Source: Bacillota bacterium (lineage in GTDB: Bacteria; Bacillota; Sulfobacillia; Sulfobacillales; JAIMBI01). From it: a DNA stretch of 63,409 nucleotides. Position numbers and translations under genes: made by a program. The notes under the pieces are model-generated. The model searched no databases, had not been told where the DNA came from, and worked only from the letters and a program-made list of their open reading frames with translations. The stretch lies in NCBI GenBank assembly GCA_021797815.1, contig JAJZYZ010000003.1:53091-116499 (forward strand), given 5' to 3'. Of this stretch, positions 36,494 to 44,545 are shown piece by piece (positions within the stretch are counted from its first letter, which is position 1; every line of letters begins with the position of its first letter).

Positions 36494-36934
36494 ATGGCCC
36501 CACGGATCGACTGGCCGAGGGTATCTCCGGCGGCTCTCACGGCGATGTCGGCCATACAGCGGCACGTCAACACGAGCGGCCTCGAACCGTCGCTCATCCA
36601 GCTTGTGGATGTCCGGGCGTCGCAGATTAATGGATGCGCGTACTGACTGGAGCTCCACACACGACTGGCCCGGGAGGCCGGTGAACAGGAAGAACGCCTA
36701 TATGGCCTGTCGGCCTGGGAAGAGGCCCCGTTCTATTCCGAACGGGAACGGGCTGCTCTCAAGTGGACAGAGGCCATCACCCTGGTCCACGACGGGCATG
36801 TGCCCGATACCGTGTACGAATGTGTCCGCCAGCACTTTACCGAAGAGGACTTGGTCCATCTCACGATGACCATCATCGTTATCAACGCCTGGAATCGCCT
36901 CGCCATCGGGTTTCGAACGCCGATTGAGCGCTAG
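36494..36934 (+). CDS. AhpD-like selenoprotein with Cys-x-x-Sec (in-frame TGA at 36644)
   Basis: Reading from ATG 36494 to TAG 36934 gives 146 residues, interrupted only by TGA at codon 51. Around it the protein reads RASQINGCAY-U-LELH: C48-x-x-U51-x3-H55. AhpD/carboxymuconolactone-decarboxylase-fold peroxidases have C-x-x-C-x3-H here, so TGA sits exactly on the second redox cysteine. The remainder is intact and family-like (YGLSAWEEAPFYSERERAALKWTEAIT ... TIIVINAWNRLAIGF). A hairpin after the TGA fits a bacterial SECIS element. The ribosome site GAGGAGGAG is strong. Expected role: thiol/selenol-dependent peroxide or organic hydroperoxide reduction. Translation needs SelA, SelB, SelC and SelD encoded elsewhere. 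A nonsense mutation is the alternative but would be a striking coincidence. Neighbours: DUF488 before, folE after. Confidence 0.85.
36644..36682 (+). promoter_or_regulatory. Bacterial SECIS-like hairpin
   Basis: Immediately 3' of the in-frame TGA (36644-36646). Stem ACTGGCC (36664-36670) pairs with GGCCGGT (36676-36682), 7 bp including one T-G wobble, loop CGGGA (36671-36675). The loop starts 24 nt after the TGA and has G in its second position, as expected for bSECIS elements (loop about 16-37 nt downstream). Confidence 0.75.
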
Positions 36935-37047
36935 CGCGGGCCGCGGCGCGGGACGACCGGCTACCCGCTGACCGCAGACCGGCGCGGCACACGGGATGCG
37001 GGCGTTCTCCGGGCGCTTTCTCGTGGCCCTCGGCTCCGATGCAGATC

Positions 37048-37076
37048 TTGTCACGGTAGTAGTTCTTAGAGATACT
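37048..37076 (+). promoter_or_regulatory. Putative folE promoter
   Basis: TTGTCA (37048-37053, 5/6), 17 bp spacer, GATACT (37071-37076, 4/6). It supports the downstream ATG (37110) as the folE start. Confidence 0.5.
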
Positions 37077-37080
37077 ACTA
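37057..37080. promoter_or_regulatory. Palindromic operator overlapping the folE promoter
   Basis: TAGTAGT (37057-37063) and ACTACTA (37074-37080) form a perfect 7 bp inverted repeat with a 10 bp AT-rich spacer. It covers the promoter spacer and -10 element, the position of a repressor site. The cognate regulator is unknown; the TrmB-type gene downstream of folE is a candidate. Confidence 0.6.
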
Positions 37081-37109
37081 TGACGGATCGCGAAAGGAGC
37101 CCGGTAATA

Positions 37110-37754
37110 ATGCGCACGGCGGTAGAGCCCCTGCGTCTTGGTAATGAGCCGGCGGACAGGGCCAGGGTCAACGATGGGCGTCACCGCCAGGGCCCCATTG
37201 ATGTTGAGTTGATTGCGCAGGCTGTCCAAATGATGCTGCGCGGAATCGGCGAAGATCCGGATCGTGATGGACTGAGAGACACGCCGGCCCGGGTGGCCCG
37301 CATGTATGAGGAATTGTTTTCCGGCTTACACGCCGACCCGGCCGCGGTCCTCGATACGACCTTCGAGGAGTCGTACGACGGCGTCGTGCTGGTACGGGAC
37401 ATTACTTTTTACTCCATCTGCGAACACCATCTCCTGCCCTTCTTCGGCAAGGCCGACGTCGCGTACGTGCCCAACGGCCGCGAGGTCACAGGCCTGTCCA
37501 AACTGGCGCGGCTCGTGGAGGGGTATGCACGCCGCCCCCAGGTTCAAGAGCGCCTGACCGACTTGATTGCCGATGCCGTCGATGCCAGGCTCCAGGCGGT
37601 CGGGACGCTGGTCGTGGTCGAGGCGGAACACCTGTGCATGGTGATGCGGGGCGTCCACAAGCCGGGATCCCGCACCACGACTATGGCGGCTCGCGGACGG
37701 TTGGCCAAGAGTGGCGAAGAGCGCCTCGAGGTGCTGCGGCTTATGGGCCGCTGA
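37110..37754 (+). CDS. folE: GTP cyclohydrolase I
   Basis: A 214-residue FolE converting GTP to 7,8-dihydroneopterin triphosphate, the first step to tetrahydrofolate and pterins. Zinc ligands are visible in [14 protein letters not shown] (Cys, His) and [17 protein letters not shown] (second Cys). [23 protein letters not shown] and TTTMAARG are conserved blocks. The ATG at 37110 has AAAGGAG ten bases upstream; the ATG at 37080 lies inside the operator/promoter and is unlikely. No other folate genes are adjacent. The TrmB-type regulator gene starts 13 bp downstream. Confidence 0.95.
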   Translation: MRTAVEPLRLGNEPADRARVNDGRHRQGPIDVELIAQAVQMMLRGIGEDPDRDGLRDTPARVARMYEELFSGLHADPAAVLDTTFEESYDGVVLVRDITFYSICEHHLLPFFGKADVAYVPNGREVTGLSKLARLVEGYARRPQVQERLTDLIADAVDARLQAVGTLVVVEAEHLCMVMRGVHKPGSRTTTMAARGRLAKSGEERLEVLRLMGR

Positions 37755-37767
37755 GTCGTCGTTTTTC

Positions 37768-38553
37768 ATGGACCAGTCCCGACACGACGCTCACCGGGAT
37801 CGCGAAGGGATGGTGCGGGGCGTGCCCAAGATGGAGATCTTGGATGTGGTCCAGGATCTGCGCGGGCTCGGCTTTACGGAAGTGGAGGCGCGCGCCTACG
37901 TCCTGCTCCTGCACACCGTCAGGTCCATGACCGGGTACGAGGTGGCCAAGGAGCTTGGGACGTCGCGCGCCAACGCCTATGCCGCGCTACGGCGCCTGCA
38001 GCACAAAGGATACGCGAATGTCACGGTAGAGGGTCGCGCGGCCACGTATCAGGCCCTTCCCTTTCGAGCGGTGGCCGCGGCGACCATGGCGAGCCTTCGA
38101 GGCCGCATCGATCGCCTGACCATCGGCCTTGACACCCCCGATCAGGCACCGCATACCTTTACCGGCGTCGGGTGGGACTTTTTTGTGGTCGAGGGCTCAC
38201 GCCTCATCGCCGGAGCCCGGCGGCGGCTGGACCTCGGAGCCACGGCGCAGCCGATTAGACGCCTTGCGGACCCTCTCAATGCGGCACGGGCACGCTCGGT
38301 AAGAACCCGCTACAGCTGCTGGGATGGTTGCCCGCCGGAAGGCTGCGGCGTGTGTCGGCGGCCGCTGGCGAGGCCCGGGCCGAAGGGGCTCCGCCGTCCG
38401 TGCGTGGTGGTCGTGGACTCGCGCATCGGGCTTTCCGCTTCCGACGAGGACGGAAAAGTATCGGTGGTCATCACGGAGGCACGGCCGCTGGTCCTCGGAC
38501 TGCAGCGCCTCGTCTGTGAGCCGGAGGAGCTTCGCGACTCTCCGTACCAGTAA
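37768..38553 (+). CDS. TrmB-type transcriptional regulator with a cysteine-rich C-terminal segment
   Basis: A 261-residue protein. The N-terminal winged helix (LRGLGFTEVEARAYVLLLHT ... TSRANAYAALRRLQHKGY) is the TrmB/sugar-specific regulator type. The C-terminal domain lacks an obvious sugar-binding signature but has CWDGCPPEGCGVC near residues 190-202, four closely spaced cysteines likely to hold metal or a cluster, or to act as a thiol switch. It starts 13 bp after folE and may be co-transcribed, possibly regulating through the palindrome upstream of folE. The start could be later (ATG 37810). Confidence 0.75.
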   Translation: MDQSRHDAHRDREGMVRGVPKMEILDVVQDLRGLGFTEVEARAYVLLLHTVRSMTGYEVAKELGTSRANAYAALRRLQHKGYANVTVEGRAATYQALPFRAVAAATMASLRGRIDRLTIGLDTPDQAPHTFTGVGWDFFVVEGSRLIAGARRRLDLGATAQPIRRLADPLNAARARSVRTRYSCWDGCPPEGCGVCRRPLARPGPKGLRRPCVVVVDSRIGLSASDEDGKVSVVITEARPLVLGLQRLVCEPEELRDSPYQ

Positions 38554-38572
38554 CCCGCCCCGCCCCTCCACG

Positions 38573-39019
38573 CTATGGCACCGGATTAACGGTGACCGGT
38601 CCCACCACGTACTCGAGATAGTCGCGGACGGTCCTGCCGATGAAGCAGAGATCGCGGCTCTCTCGGGCCGCAGCGTCGTACGCCGGTTGTCGGGCCGGAT
38701 CCCCGCCGAAAATCACTGGAGACACCGTGACACGACGGTATCGCGCATCCCTCGGGTATCCCTCGACCACACCCGTGGTGTCGATCCGAAGCCTTTCTGC
38801 GGGAAGTCCCTGCCGTTCGAGGACACGAAAGAGGGTTCCGCTGTAACACGAGGCCACGGCCGCCAGCAGGAGTTCTTCGGGACTCGTGCCGACGCCCTTG
38901 CCGCCCATGCTGGAGGGCGCGCTGTAACGGACGCGGTCGCCTCCTGTCTCGAGAACCCCCTCTCCTCCGCGGCCGCTTCCCGCCCACTCCGCCCGGATCG
39001 AAAATGATAAGTCCGCCAT
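38573..39019 (-). CDS. OsmC/Ohr family hydroperoxide-stress protein
   Basis: A 148-residue peroxiredoxin-like protein. The two reactive cysteines expected of OsmC/Ohr are in AVASCYSGT and SRDLCFIGRTV, with the substrate-pocket motif GTSPEELLLAA. Such proteins reduce organic hydroperoxides. The ATG at 39019 follows AAAGGAG with eight-base spacing. It converges with the TrmB gene. A role in thiol-peroxide defence alongside the AhpD-like selenoprotein is a reasonable inference. Confidence 0.9.
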   Translation of the reverse strand: MADLSFSIRAEWAGSGRGGEGVLETGGDRVRYSAPSSMGGKGVGTSPEELLLAAVASCYSGTLFRVLERQGLPAERLRIDTTGVVEGYPRDARYRRVTVSPVIFGGDPARQPAYDAAARESRDLCFIGRTVRDYLEYVVGPVTVNPVP

Positions 39020-39143
39020 ACCTGCAGCTCCTTTGACATGAATCGTGACCCGCGCCCACGAGCTTCGCCGCTTCCTACCAATAGGCCGCCTTCCCCGCGG
39101 GAGCTATCCTCGCTCTATCCTCTCTCTCTCAATCTTTCGTCCG

Positions 39144-40433
39144 TCACCCCGAGGTCCGAAACGGAGACCGGCTGGTAGAGGGAGGCAGGATGCCGGGTTC
39201 ACGCAAGAGTGCCTGCAGGACCGCCGCCATCAGGCGCAAGACCCCGGCTCCGGCCAGCGCCAACGCTAGCGCGAGCGCGGTTTTGGATGCGGCGACCAGC
39301 GCGACTGCCCCCGCCGCCACCCCCGTACCGTAGAGAAGGTATACCTGCCAGGTCCATGTCTCCGGAAGTATGTCGCGCATGCGTGGGACAGGTTCACGGC
39401 CGATTTTCGGCGCATACCGGTGGAGCCAGAGCAGGAACGGCACGATCTTTTGCAGGTAGCCAAGAATGGACAGTCCCATCCACCCGAAGAAAAAGAGATA
39501 GAGCACGATCGCCCAGCCACTGACGCCGCGGTCGGCCAGAACGGCGAAAAGTGCTGTCAGGGGTAGAAAGCCGAGACCGGTGAGCGCCGTCAAGACGGGC
39601 GCGTCCAGCACCCGCCGGCGCCGTGCCCGAAGGAGCGTCGTCACGTCTGCGGCGTAACAGGCAAATGCGGCTGCCCCAAACCCGCCGGCGATGCCGAGCA
39701 CGTCTGGAATTCCCATGAGGCTCCCCAGGATGGCGACGCCAATGGACGCGTTCAGAAGACCGTAGACCCACCAGGCTCGCGGAGCTCGGGCCGGGGTGAG
39801 CGCGAACATGGGAAGGAGTTTGTACGACACGCCTATGAGCGTAAACGTGAACCACCCGAGAAGGCCGAGGGCCAGATGCACGGGAATGAAGACGCCGCCT
39901 TGCATAAAGGGATGGACGAAATTCCAGGCCAGAAGCCAGCCCATCGCGACCGTGAGTCCGAGGTAGCCAATCGCGGTGGCGACATAGGCACCGGAGGGAC
40001 CCCAGATTGTCGCCTGCGCGAGGGTCCTGACCATGTTGAAGACAAATACGGCGACACCCGCCACGACCAGGCTCCCCCCTGCCGCCATCAGGGCGGGGTC
40101 CAGGACCAGCATGCCGAAGACCAGGCCGGCCACGCCCGGCACAAAGAGGCCGTAGTGCCAGAATCCGAGGCCTACGCTCCAGAGCGTGGTGTTCATCACA
40201 ACCGGCACCAGCTGGTACATGGCGCCCATCATCACCATGGAGATAAAACCGAGGGTCATGAGATGGGTGGCCGACAGCAGCGCCCCCGATCCGTACGCCA
40301 GTCCGATCAGGTTTCGGGTGTGGACGCCGAGGTCGACGAGCGCACCCAAGAGTCCCGCGAGCCCGGTGACAAAGAACGTGAGCGGCAGCGCGAGCGGCGG
40401 AGCGTTATCCGTGTGCGGACCCAAGGGCGTCAT
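39144..40433 (-). CDS. Heme-copper-oxidase-subunit-I-like polytopic membrane protein (paralogue 1)
   Basis: A 429-residue, ~12-helix protein. Conserved with the two paralogues at 41.3 and 47.1 kb: TDxAP ahead of TM1, HxxTLGxxxMxMxGxxYQxxPV (SATHLMTLGFISMVMMGAMYQLVPV), IPVHLALGLLGWF followed by YKLLPMF, and a W-L-H motif (FLLWLHRYAP). Intramembrane histidines and the Y-x-x-P-V block resemble cbb3-type subunit I/NnrS-like heme proteins, but the six-ligand pattern of a true oxidase is not clear. The DUF2249-type gene ends just upstream (overlap 4 bp), so both share a transcript. Function unknown; NO or O2 chemistry is plausible from context. Confidence 0.7.
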   Translation of the reverse strand: MTPLGPHTDNAPPLALPLTFFVTGLAGLLGALVDLGVHTRNLIGLAYGSGALLSATHLMTLGFISMVMMGAMYQLVPVVMNTTLWSVGLGFWHYGLFVPGVAGLVFGMLVLDPALMAAGGSLVVAGVAVFVFNMVRTLAQATIWGPSGAYVATAIGYLGLTVAMGWLLAWNFVHPFMQGGVFIPVHLALGLLGWFTFTLIGVSYKLLPMFALTPARAPRAWWVYGLLNASIGVAILGSLMGIPDVLGIAGGFGAAAFACYAADVTTLLRARRRRVLDAPVLTALTGLGFLPLTALFAVLADRGVSGWAIVLYLFFFGWMGLSILGYLQKIVPFLLWLHRYAPKIGREPVPRMRDILPETWTWQVYLLYGTGVAAGAVALVAASKTALALALALAGAGVLRLMAAVLQALLREPGILPPSTSRSPFRTSG

Positions 40434-40666
40434 CCTCTCCTCCCCCCGCGCCCGCTGATCCGAACGTAGACACCGTCGTTTCGGACCTCCACACCATATC
40501 GGAGAGCACGTTGGTCAAGCTCGGGGAAGAGCAGATACGGCATCCGATCGTACACCCCGGTGAGCGTCGAGGTCTGCTCGAGGCTCTTTAGGGTCATCAA
40601 GAGAGGCTCGGGCGGGGCGAACCCCCGACAGTCGAGCGTGATCGTCGTTCGCGTCGTCGAAGCCAT
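40430..40666 (-). CDS. DUF2249-type small protein (a)
   Basis: A 78-residue protein, LDCRGFAPPEPLLMTLKSLEQTS...VYDRMPYLLFPELDQRALRYGVE, matching DUF2249-like TusA-fold small proteins common near denitrification/NO genes. It lacks the CPxP cysteine of TusA, although one Cys (LDCRG) is near the first strand. The ATG at 40666 has GGAGGG upstream. It overlaps the membrane-protein gene by 4 bp. Confidence 0.75.
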   Translation of the reverse strand: MASTTRTTITLDCRGFAPPEPLLMTLKSLEQTSTLTGVYDRMPYLLFPELDQRALRYGVEVRNDGVYVRISGRGGRRG

Positions 40667-40793
40667 ACCCCCCACCCTCCCGTCGCGTCGCCCGGATCCC
40701 GGCCTGGCCGACCTGCGGACGCTCTCCGTATGCTGCCGCGCCATTCCCCATGACTAAAGCAGCCTCAGTATCACCGAGGCGTTAGAGCGGGTC

Positions 40794-40809
40794 CGTGACC
40801 GGGATCACA
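40794..40809. promoter_or_regulatory. CRP/FNR-like site A
   Basis: CGTGA-N6-TCACA; 9 of 10 positions match the TGTGA-N6-TCACA consensus. It lies 128 bp upstream of the minus-strand DUF2249/membrane gene pair. Confidence 0.6.
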
Positions 40810-40844
40810 ATAAACGGCGGCGGCTTCTACAATCCCCCATCATC

Positions 40845-40860
40845 TGTGATCGCCGTCACG
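40845..40860. promoter_or_regulatory. CRP/FNR-like site B
   Basis: TGTGA-N6-TCACG; 9 of 10 match. It lies 112 bp upstream of the plus-strand DUF2249 gene at 40973, so the divergent region has one site for each direction. Confidence 0.6.
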
Positions 40861-40972
40861 GTGTAGGGAGCGCAGGGCCCCCATACTCAGCGGGAAGTCA
40901 GGCAGACGGCCCTCTTTAGCCAGATGCTGGCCCGAAGTATCGATGCCTTGACCGACTTGAGGAGGACAGAAC

Positions 40973-41221
40973 ATGGACGCAGAGTCTGTTCCGGCCGTGG
41001 TGATAAACGCCCCCGTCCTGCCGCCACCCGTACGCCATCAGCTCATCTTCGATGTCTTCGACGCACTGCCGGTGAACCATTCGGCGCTTCTCATCAACGA
41101 TCACGACCCAAAGCCGCTCATCTATCAGCTGCAGGCGGAACAGCCAGGCACGTTCTCGATCAACTATCAGGAGTCCGGCCCCGAGCGCTATGCCATCAAG
41201 GTCACGCGTCGGGCGGTGTAA
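40973..41221 (+). CDS. DUF2249 small protein (b)
   Basis: An 82-residue protein with the clear DUF2249 core LIFDVFDALPVNHSALLINDHDPKPLIYQLQAEQPGTFSINYQESGPERYAIKV. NDHDPKPL is the family hallmark. Function unknown; the domain is often fused to or next to hemerythrins and NO-related genes. The ATG follows GAGGAGG. It precedes membrane paralogue 2 by 79 bp. Confidence 0.9.
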   Translation: MDAESVPAVVINAPVLPPPVRHQLIFDVFDALPVNHSALLINDHDPKPLIYQLQAEQPGTFSINYQESGPERYAIKVTRRAV

Positions 41222-41300
41222 CCGGGTCACGAGGAGACGTTCGGTTCACGCGCTCACGAAGGGGCCGGTCGCGGCCGACAAGAGAAGGAGTCTCGACTCG

Positions 41301-42626
41301 ATGGAGCGTCCCCCGAATGCAGGACCGTCGGCACGGCGTTACCAGCCGAGCGTGAACATAACCAGGGCTCCCGCGGCAAGCGTCCCCCTTCCCTTTATGG
41401 TGGCCGGATGGGGGTTTCTCATCTGGGCGGTCTGGGAGCTGGCCGCGGCGCGCGCCTCCTTTGCCGGGGGGGTCTTCGGCGCCTTGCCGGTGGTCGCGGC
41501 CGTGCATGGCGTGACCCTCGGCTTTCTCACACTGACGATGACGGGGTTTTTATATCAGTGGATTCCGGTGGTGTTCGACGTCCCGCCACTGCCGCGATGG
41601 TTCAGCTGGAGTGAGGGAGCCGTCCATACGCTCGGACTCCTGATGTTCCTCGATGGGTGGCTTGCGGGGGTGCCCGGGCGGATGGCTGTCGGTGGTGCCC
41701 TTCTAAGCGTCGCCCTCCTGGCCTTGGCCGTCGCGGCCGGGATGCGCGTCGCTGAGAGCCGGCGCCCTCGCGACACCGTGACCGCCGCCGTTGCGCTGTC
41801 GCTTGTCGGCCTGACGGCTACATGGGTGATGGGACTCTTGATGGCCATCGGTTTGGCCGAAGGCCAGGCAAGTTTGGGCTGGCTCGCGCTTCACATTTCT
41901 GTGGCCCTCGCGGCCTGGGTGGCCACCCTTGTCTCTGGCGTGCAGCTGAAGCTTGTGCCGATGTTTTCGATGTCGCGCGCGGCGGGTCGCCTCACGGCCC
42001 TGCCGCTCGTCTTCTTATGGCTCGGCGTCGGCGCCGCGGCCGCCGGTCATTGGCTTTCCATTCCGGGAACCCTCATCACCGCCACCGTATTCTGGTTCGT
42101 GGCCGCGGTCGGGGCCCTTGTCCTCATCACCCGTATCCGACGGGCGGGAAAGGCTCCGGAGGCCGATACCGTGTTTGTGACCGTTATTGCGGGATGGGGC
42201 CTGTGGGCCATGGCAGCCGTTCTCATCCTGGTCTCCGCCCCTCTCGCCGTCATCGCGGCGCTCGGGGGTGGGATCGTGATGGTGCTGGGCTATCAGGCCC
42301 GGCTGGCACCTTTCATGGTGGCGCTTGCAAGTGCCCGCCGCCTGCCGGGTCCGCCGGAGAAGGCATTCTTCATGGCCCGGAGCATGGGCTCCCGACTCGC
42401 GCCTCTCCTGACCGGGTACGGGATGCCCCTGGCGGTCGCGCTGCTCATGCTGGCCGTCGCGCGGCATCAGGGGGGCTATGTTCTTTCCGCCGTCTTTCTG
42501 GTCACGGCCGCGTGGGTCGGCTCCACCGGCTCCATGGCGGCCGCCGCTGTTCGAGCGCGCCGCCGACAACCCGGGCCGGTCACGCCCGCTCATGATGCCG
42601 GGTCTGCCGTTGACCTCGACCAATGA
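41301..42626 (+). CDS. Heme-copper-oxidase-subunit-I-like polytopic membrane protein (paralogue 2)
   Basis: A 441-residue, ~12-helix protein related to the products at 39.1 and 47.1 kb. Conserved elements: VHGVTLGFLTLTMTGFLYQWIPVVFD, ALHISVALAAWVATLVSGVQLKLVPMFSMS, and a third conserved stretch near GYQARLAPFMVALA, where the W-L-H motif of the paralogues is replaced. The ATG at 41301 has GAAGGAG ten bases upstream. It forms a probable operon with the DUF2249 gene downstream of CRP-like site B. Confidence 0.7.
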   Translation: MERPPNAGPSARRYQPSVNITRAPAASVPLPFMVAGWGFLIWAVWELAAARASFAGGVFGALPVVAAVHGVTLGFLTLTMTGFLYQWIPVVFDVPPLPRWFSWSEGAVHTLGLLMFLDGWLAGVPGRMAVGGALLSVALLALAVAAGMRVAESRRPRDTVTAAVALSLVGLTATWVMGLLMAIGLAEGQASLGWLALHISVALAAWVATLVSGVQLKLVPMFSMSRAAGRLTALPLVFLWLGVGAAAAGHWLSIPGTLITATVFWFVAAVGALVLITRIRRAGKAPEADTVFVTVIAGWGLWAMAAVLILVSAPLAVIAALGGGIVMVLGYQARLAPFMVALASARRLPGPPEKAFFMARSMGSRLAPLLTGYGMPLAVALLMLAVARHQGGYVLSAVFLVTAAWVGSTGSMAAAAVRARRRQPGPVTPAHDAGSAVDLDQ

Positions 42627-42958
42627 CGCGAAATTCCGGCTCACCCCCGGTCGTTGCTAGGGAGCCCAGAGACGCGGACCATGCATCTTCGAGACGTACG
42701 CGGCGTGTCGATTCTACGGGCCGTGCCGCAGTCAGAACCCGAGTCGGCGGGCGGCGTCCGCGTGCGGCCGGAATTCGCGCGCGGTCCGTGCGGCCAACAC
42801 AGCCGGAACCATTAGGTGAACAGCGACCCTGGACACCCTCCGGATGCTCCCGTGATTCGTGCGCATCACACGGGACACTCACGCACACCACGGAGCCGGC
42901 CTTCTGGAGTATCGACCGGCCCTCGCATAGACGCGTGAGGCGGTCCCAACCGCGATGC
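42627..42958. other. Intergenic region (332 bp)
   Basis: Convergent gap between paralogue 2 and the unknown minus-strand gene; no protein-like frame. It contains GTGAT (42852-42856) and ATCAC (42865-42869), an inverted pair whose spacing differs from the CRP-like sites. Confidence 0.4.
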
Positions 42959-43447
42959 TCAGGACGCCTTTCCTCCCGCATCCACGCTCCGGGCCGTACA
43001 AACGGGTGCGGCCTTTGCGGCCGCGCACGCTTCGAGTCCAGATTTTGCCGCATCCGTCCTCGGGGCGTCCGGCCTGCGCGTTCTGGCCCGGTAGTACCCG
43101 TGTCTGCTGGTCCCGATCATGAGGCCGAGACTGCCGTCCAGGATCTCCATGAGTGACCAGATGGGGCCGAGACGGTCGGCCCCAAAGCTCCGGTCCATGA
43201 TTTCACGCCAGTTGCTGAGCATCCCGCGCGGCGGAAGCGAGCCGAGCCGTATCTGACGGCGCACCAGGCCCTCGACCACCTCGGCCAGTAGGGCGTGAAG
43301 GTGGTCCGCCGCCGCGTCCGCTCCATCGATCGGACCGAGGCACGTGAGCGTCACGGGATACGCTTCTTCATGATAGACGCCTTCGCGCACCTGGAAGCGG
43401 AGACGCCATTCGCCCCCCGTCCAGACCGCATCCTTCATCTTGACCAT
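42959..43447 (-). CDS. Uncharacterised protein, 162 aa
   Basis: I do not recognise the family. The ATG at 43447 (MVKMKDAVWTGGEWRLRFQVREGVYHEEAYP) has GAGGGGG upstream. Composition is protein-like for about 130 residues (VVEGLVRRQIRLGSLPPRGML, FGADRLGPIWSLMEILDGSLGLMIGTSRHGYYRA), then a basic, alanine-rich tail with three cysteines. No signal peptide or membrane segment. It is divergent from the MIP18/SufT gene across CRP-like site C, which suggests membership of the same regulon. Confidence 0.6.
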   Translation of the reverse strand: MVKMKDAVWTGGEWRLRFQVREGVYHEEAYPVTLTCLGPIDGADAAADHLHALLAEVVEGLVRRQIRLGSLPPRGMLSNWREIMDRSFGADRLGPIWSLMEILDGSLGLMIGTSRHGYYRARTRRPDAPRTDAAKSGLEACAAAKAAPVCTARSVDAGGKAS

Positions 43448-43875
43448 CGCGCGGCCAACCCCCTCTTCAGGTCTGAGCGTCGTAGACCTGCGCGGACATT
43501 CCGTGACACCCGTCACGAACGGCTCCCAATCTCGGGGGCGGAGCGCCGGGGGAGCCAAACGCGAAAACAAGAACCCGATCCCGAAACCGTATCCCGGGCA
43601 GGTGAGCAAGGTGCCGACAGGTGGACGCGTGAGCGTGGACCGATGCGTCTGGTCTCTGCCTAGTCCCTCCCCGCGCGGTCCCCTGCGTGCTCGGCCGGGT
43701 CGCCGGCCGCCAGGGCGGGCACCGAAACCTCTTGGCCACGGGATTGTGGCCGCAAGCGGGCTGACACCCCCCGGTTGTGATCCGGATCACCAATCATGCG
43801 GCGTTTTCGGAACACGATGGAGCAGCGCTCGGACTTGGGGCCGGAAGCGCCGTGGCCTTCGAAGGAGTGGTGACG
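43448..43875. other. Divergent regulatory region (428 bp)
   Basis: No gene recognised on either strand. It holds CRP-like site C at 43776-43791 and the ribosome site GAAGGAG (43861-43867) of the next gene. Confidence 0.5.
43776..43791. promoter_or_regulatory. CRP/FNR-like site C
   Basis: TGTGA-N6-TCACC centred on a perfect 14 bp palindrome GTGATCCGGATCAC (43777-43790). It is 85 bp upstream of the MIP18/SufT gene start and serves the divergent pair. Confidence 0.6.
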
Positions 43876-44181
43876 ATGACCTGGACGCGGGAGCGCGTAG
43901 AAGAGATCCTGCAGGACGTGCTGGATCCGGAGGTGGGACTGAACATCGTGGAGATGGGCCTCGTCTACAACGTGTCGGTGGACGAAGACGCCAATGTTGA
44001 TGTGCGCATGACCCTCACGACGCCAGGATGTCCGATGCATGGCTCCATCGCCGAGGGCGTGCAGCGGATACTAGAAGATCAGCCCAACATCGGGCAGGTG
44101 GCGGTCGAGCTCACGTTTGAACCGCCTTGGGATCCTAGCATGATGTCGATTGAGGCGCTAAAGAAGCTCGGATGGCAGTGA
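43876..44181 (+). CDS. MIP18/SufT-like DUF59 protein
   Basis: A 101-residue DUF59 protein. It shows ILQDVLDPEVGLNIVEMGLVYNVSVDEDANVDVRMTLTTPGCPMHGSI, including the conserved D-P-E and the T-x-P-x-C-P motif cysteine. Homologues (SufT, PaaD N-domain, yeast Cia2) assist Fe-S cluster or metal-centre assembly. The ATG at 43876 follows GAAGGAG. In this block it may mature an Fe-dependent protein such as the hemerythrin or the membrane proteins. Confidence 0.9.
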   Translation: MTWTRERVEEILQDVLDPEVGLNIVEMGLVYNVSVDEDANVDVRMTLTTPGCPMHGSIAEGVQRILEDQPNIGQVAVELTFEPPWDPSMMSIEALKKLGWQ

Positions 44182-44287
44182 CCGCGATTTCGCCCGCACC
44201 CCCGAGGGAAAGGCCGACCCGGGGACGTGCGCCAAAACGGATGGCGCAGCGGGATCCGGACTCGTCCCTAGAAGGAGATGCGCATCT

Positions 44288-44545
44288 ATGGAGCGGACCC
44301 GGGCACCAGACTCGCCGGTCGTTCCCCTCGTCGGCGTCGATTTGGCAGACGACCATGTGCGGGCGCGTGTGCTCCGAAAGGCTAAAGGGCTTCGTGGCCG
44401 CAAGGCGCTCTACGTCGAGAGCTCCCAGACCGGGGTCGGTTTCGTGGCATGGCTCTCAACCTCAGCGCCGGAAATCGTGGCCGAGACCATGCCTTCCGGC
44501 GACGGCCGCTTCCGCGCCGTCCTGTATCCCCGATCGATGGCCTGA
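44288..44545 (+). CDS. DUF2249-like small protein (c)
   Basis: An 85-residue protein, VGVDLADDHVRARVLRKAKGLRGRKALYVESSQTGVGFVAWLSTSAPEIVAETMPSGDGRFRAVLYP. The layout resembles the small DUF2249-type proteins of this block, although the family hallmark is weak. AAGGAG precedes the ATG. It is downstream of the MIP18 gene in the same direction (106 bp gap). The frame stays protein-like after its TGA stop; see the next entry. Confidence 0.6.
   Translation: MERTRAPDSPVVPLVGVDLADDHVRARVLRKAKGLRGRKALYVESSQTGVGFVAWLSTSAPEIVAETMPSGDGRFRAVLYPRSMA

Noticed and set aside
40845-40860. FNR-type TTGAT-N4-ATCAA sites
   Set aside because: The palindromes here read GTGA...TCAC, matching CRP-type rather than FNR-type consensus, and the regulator lacks cysteines.
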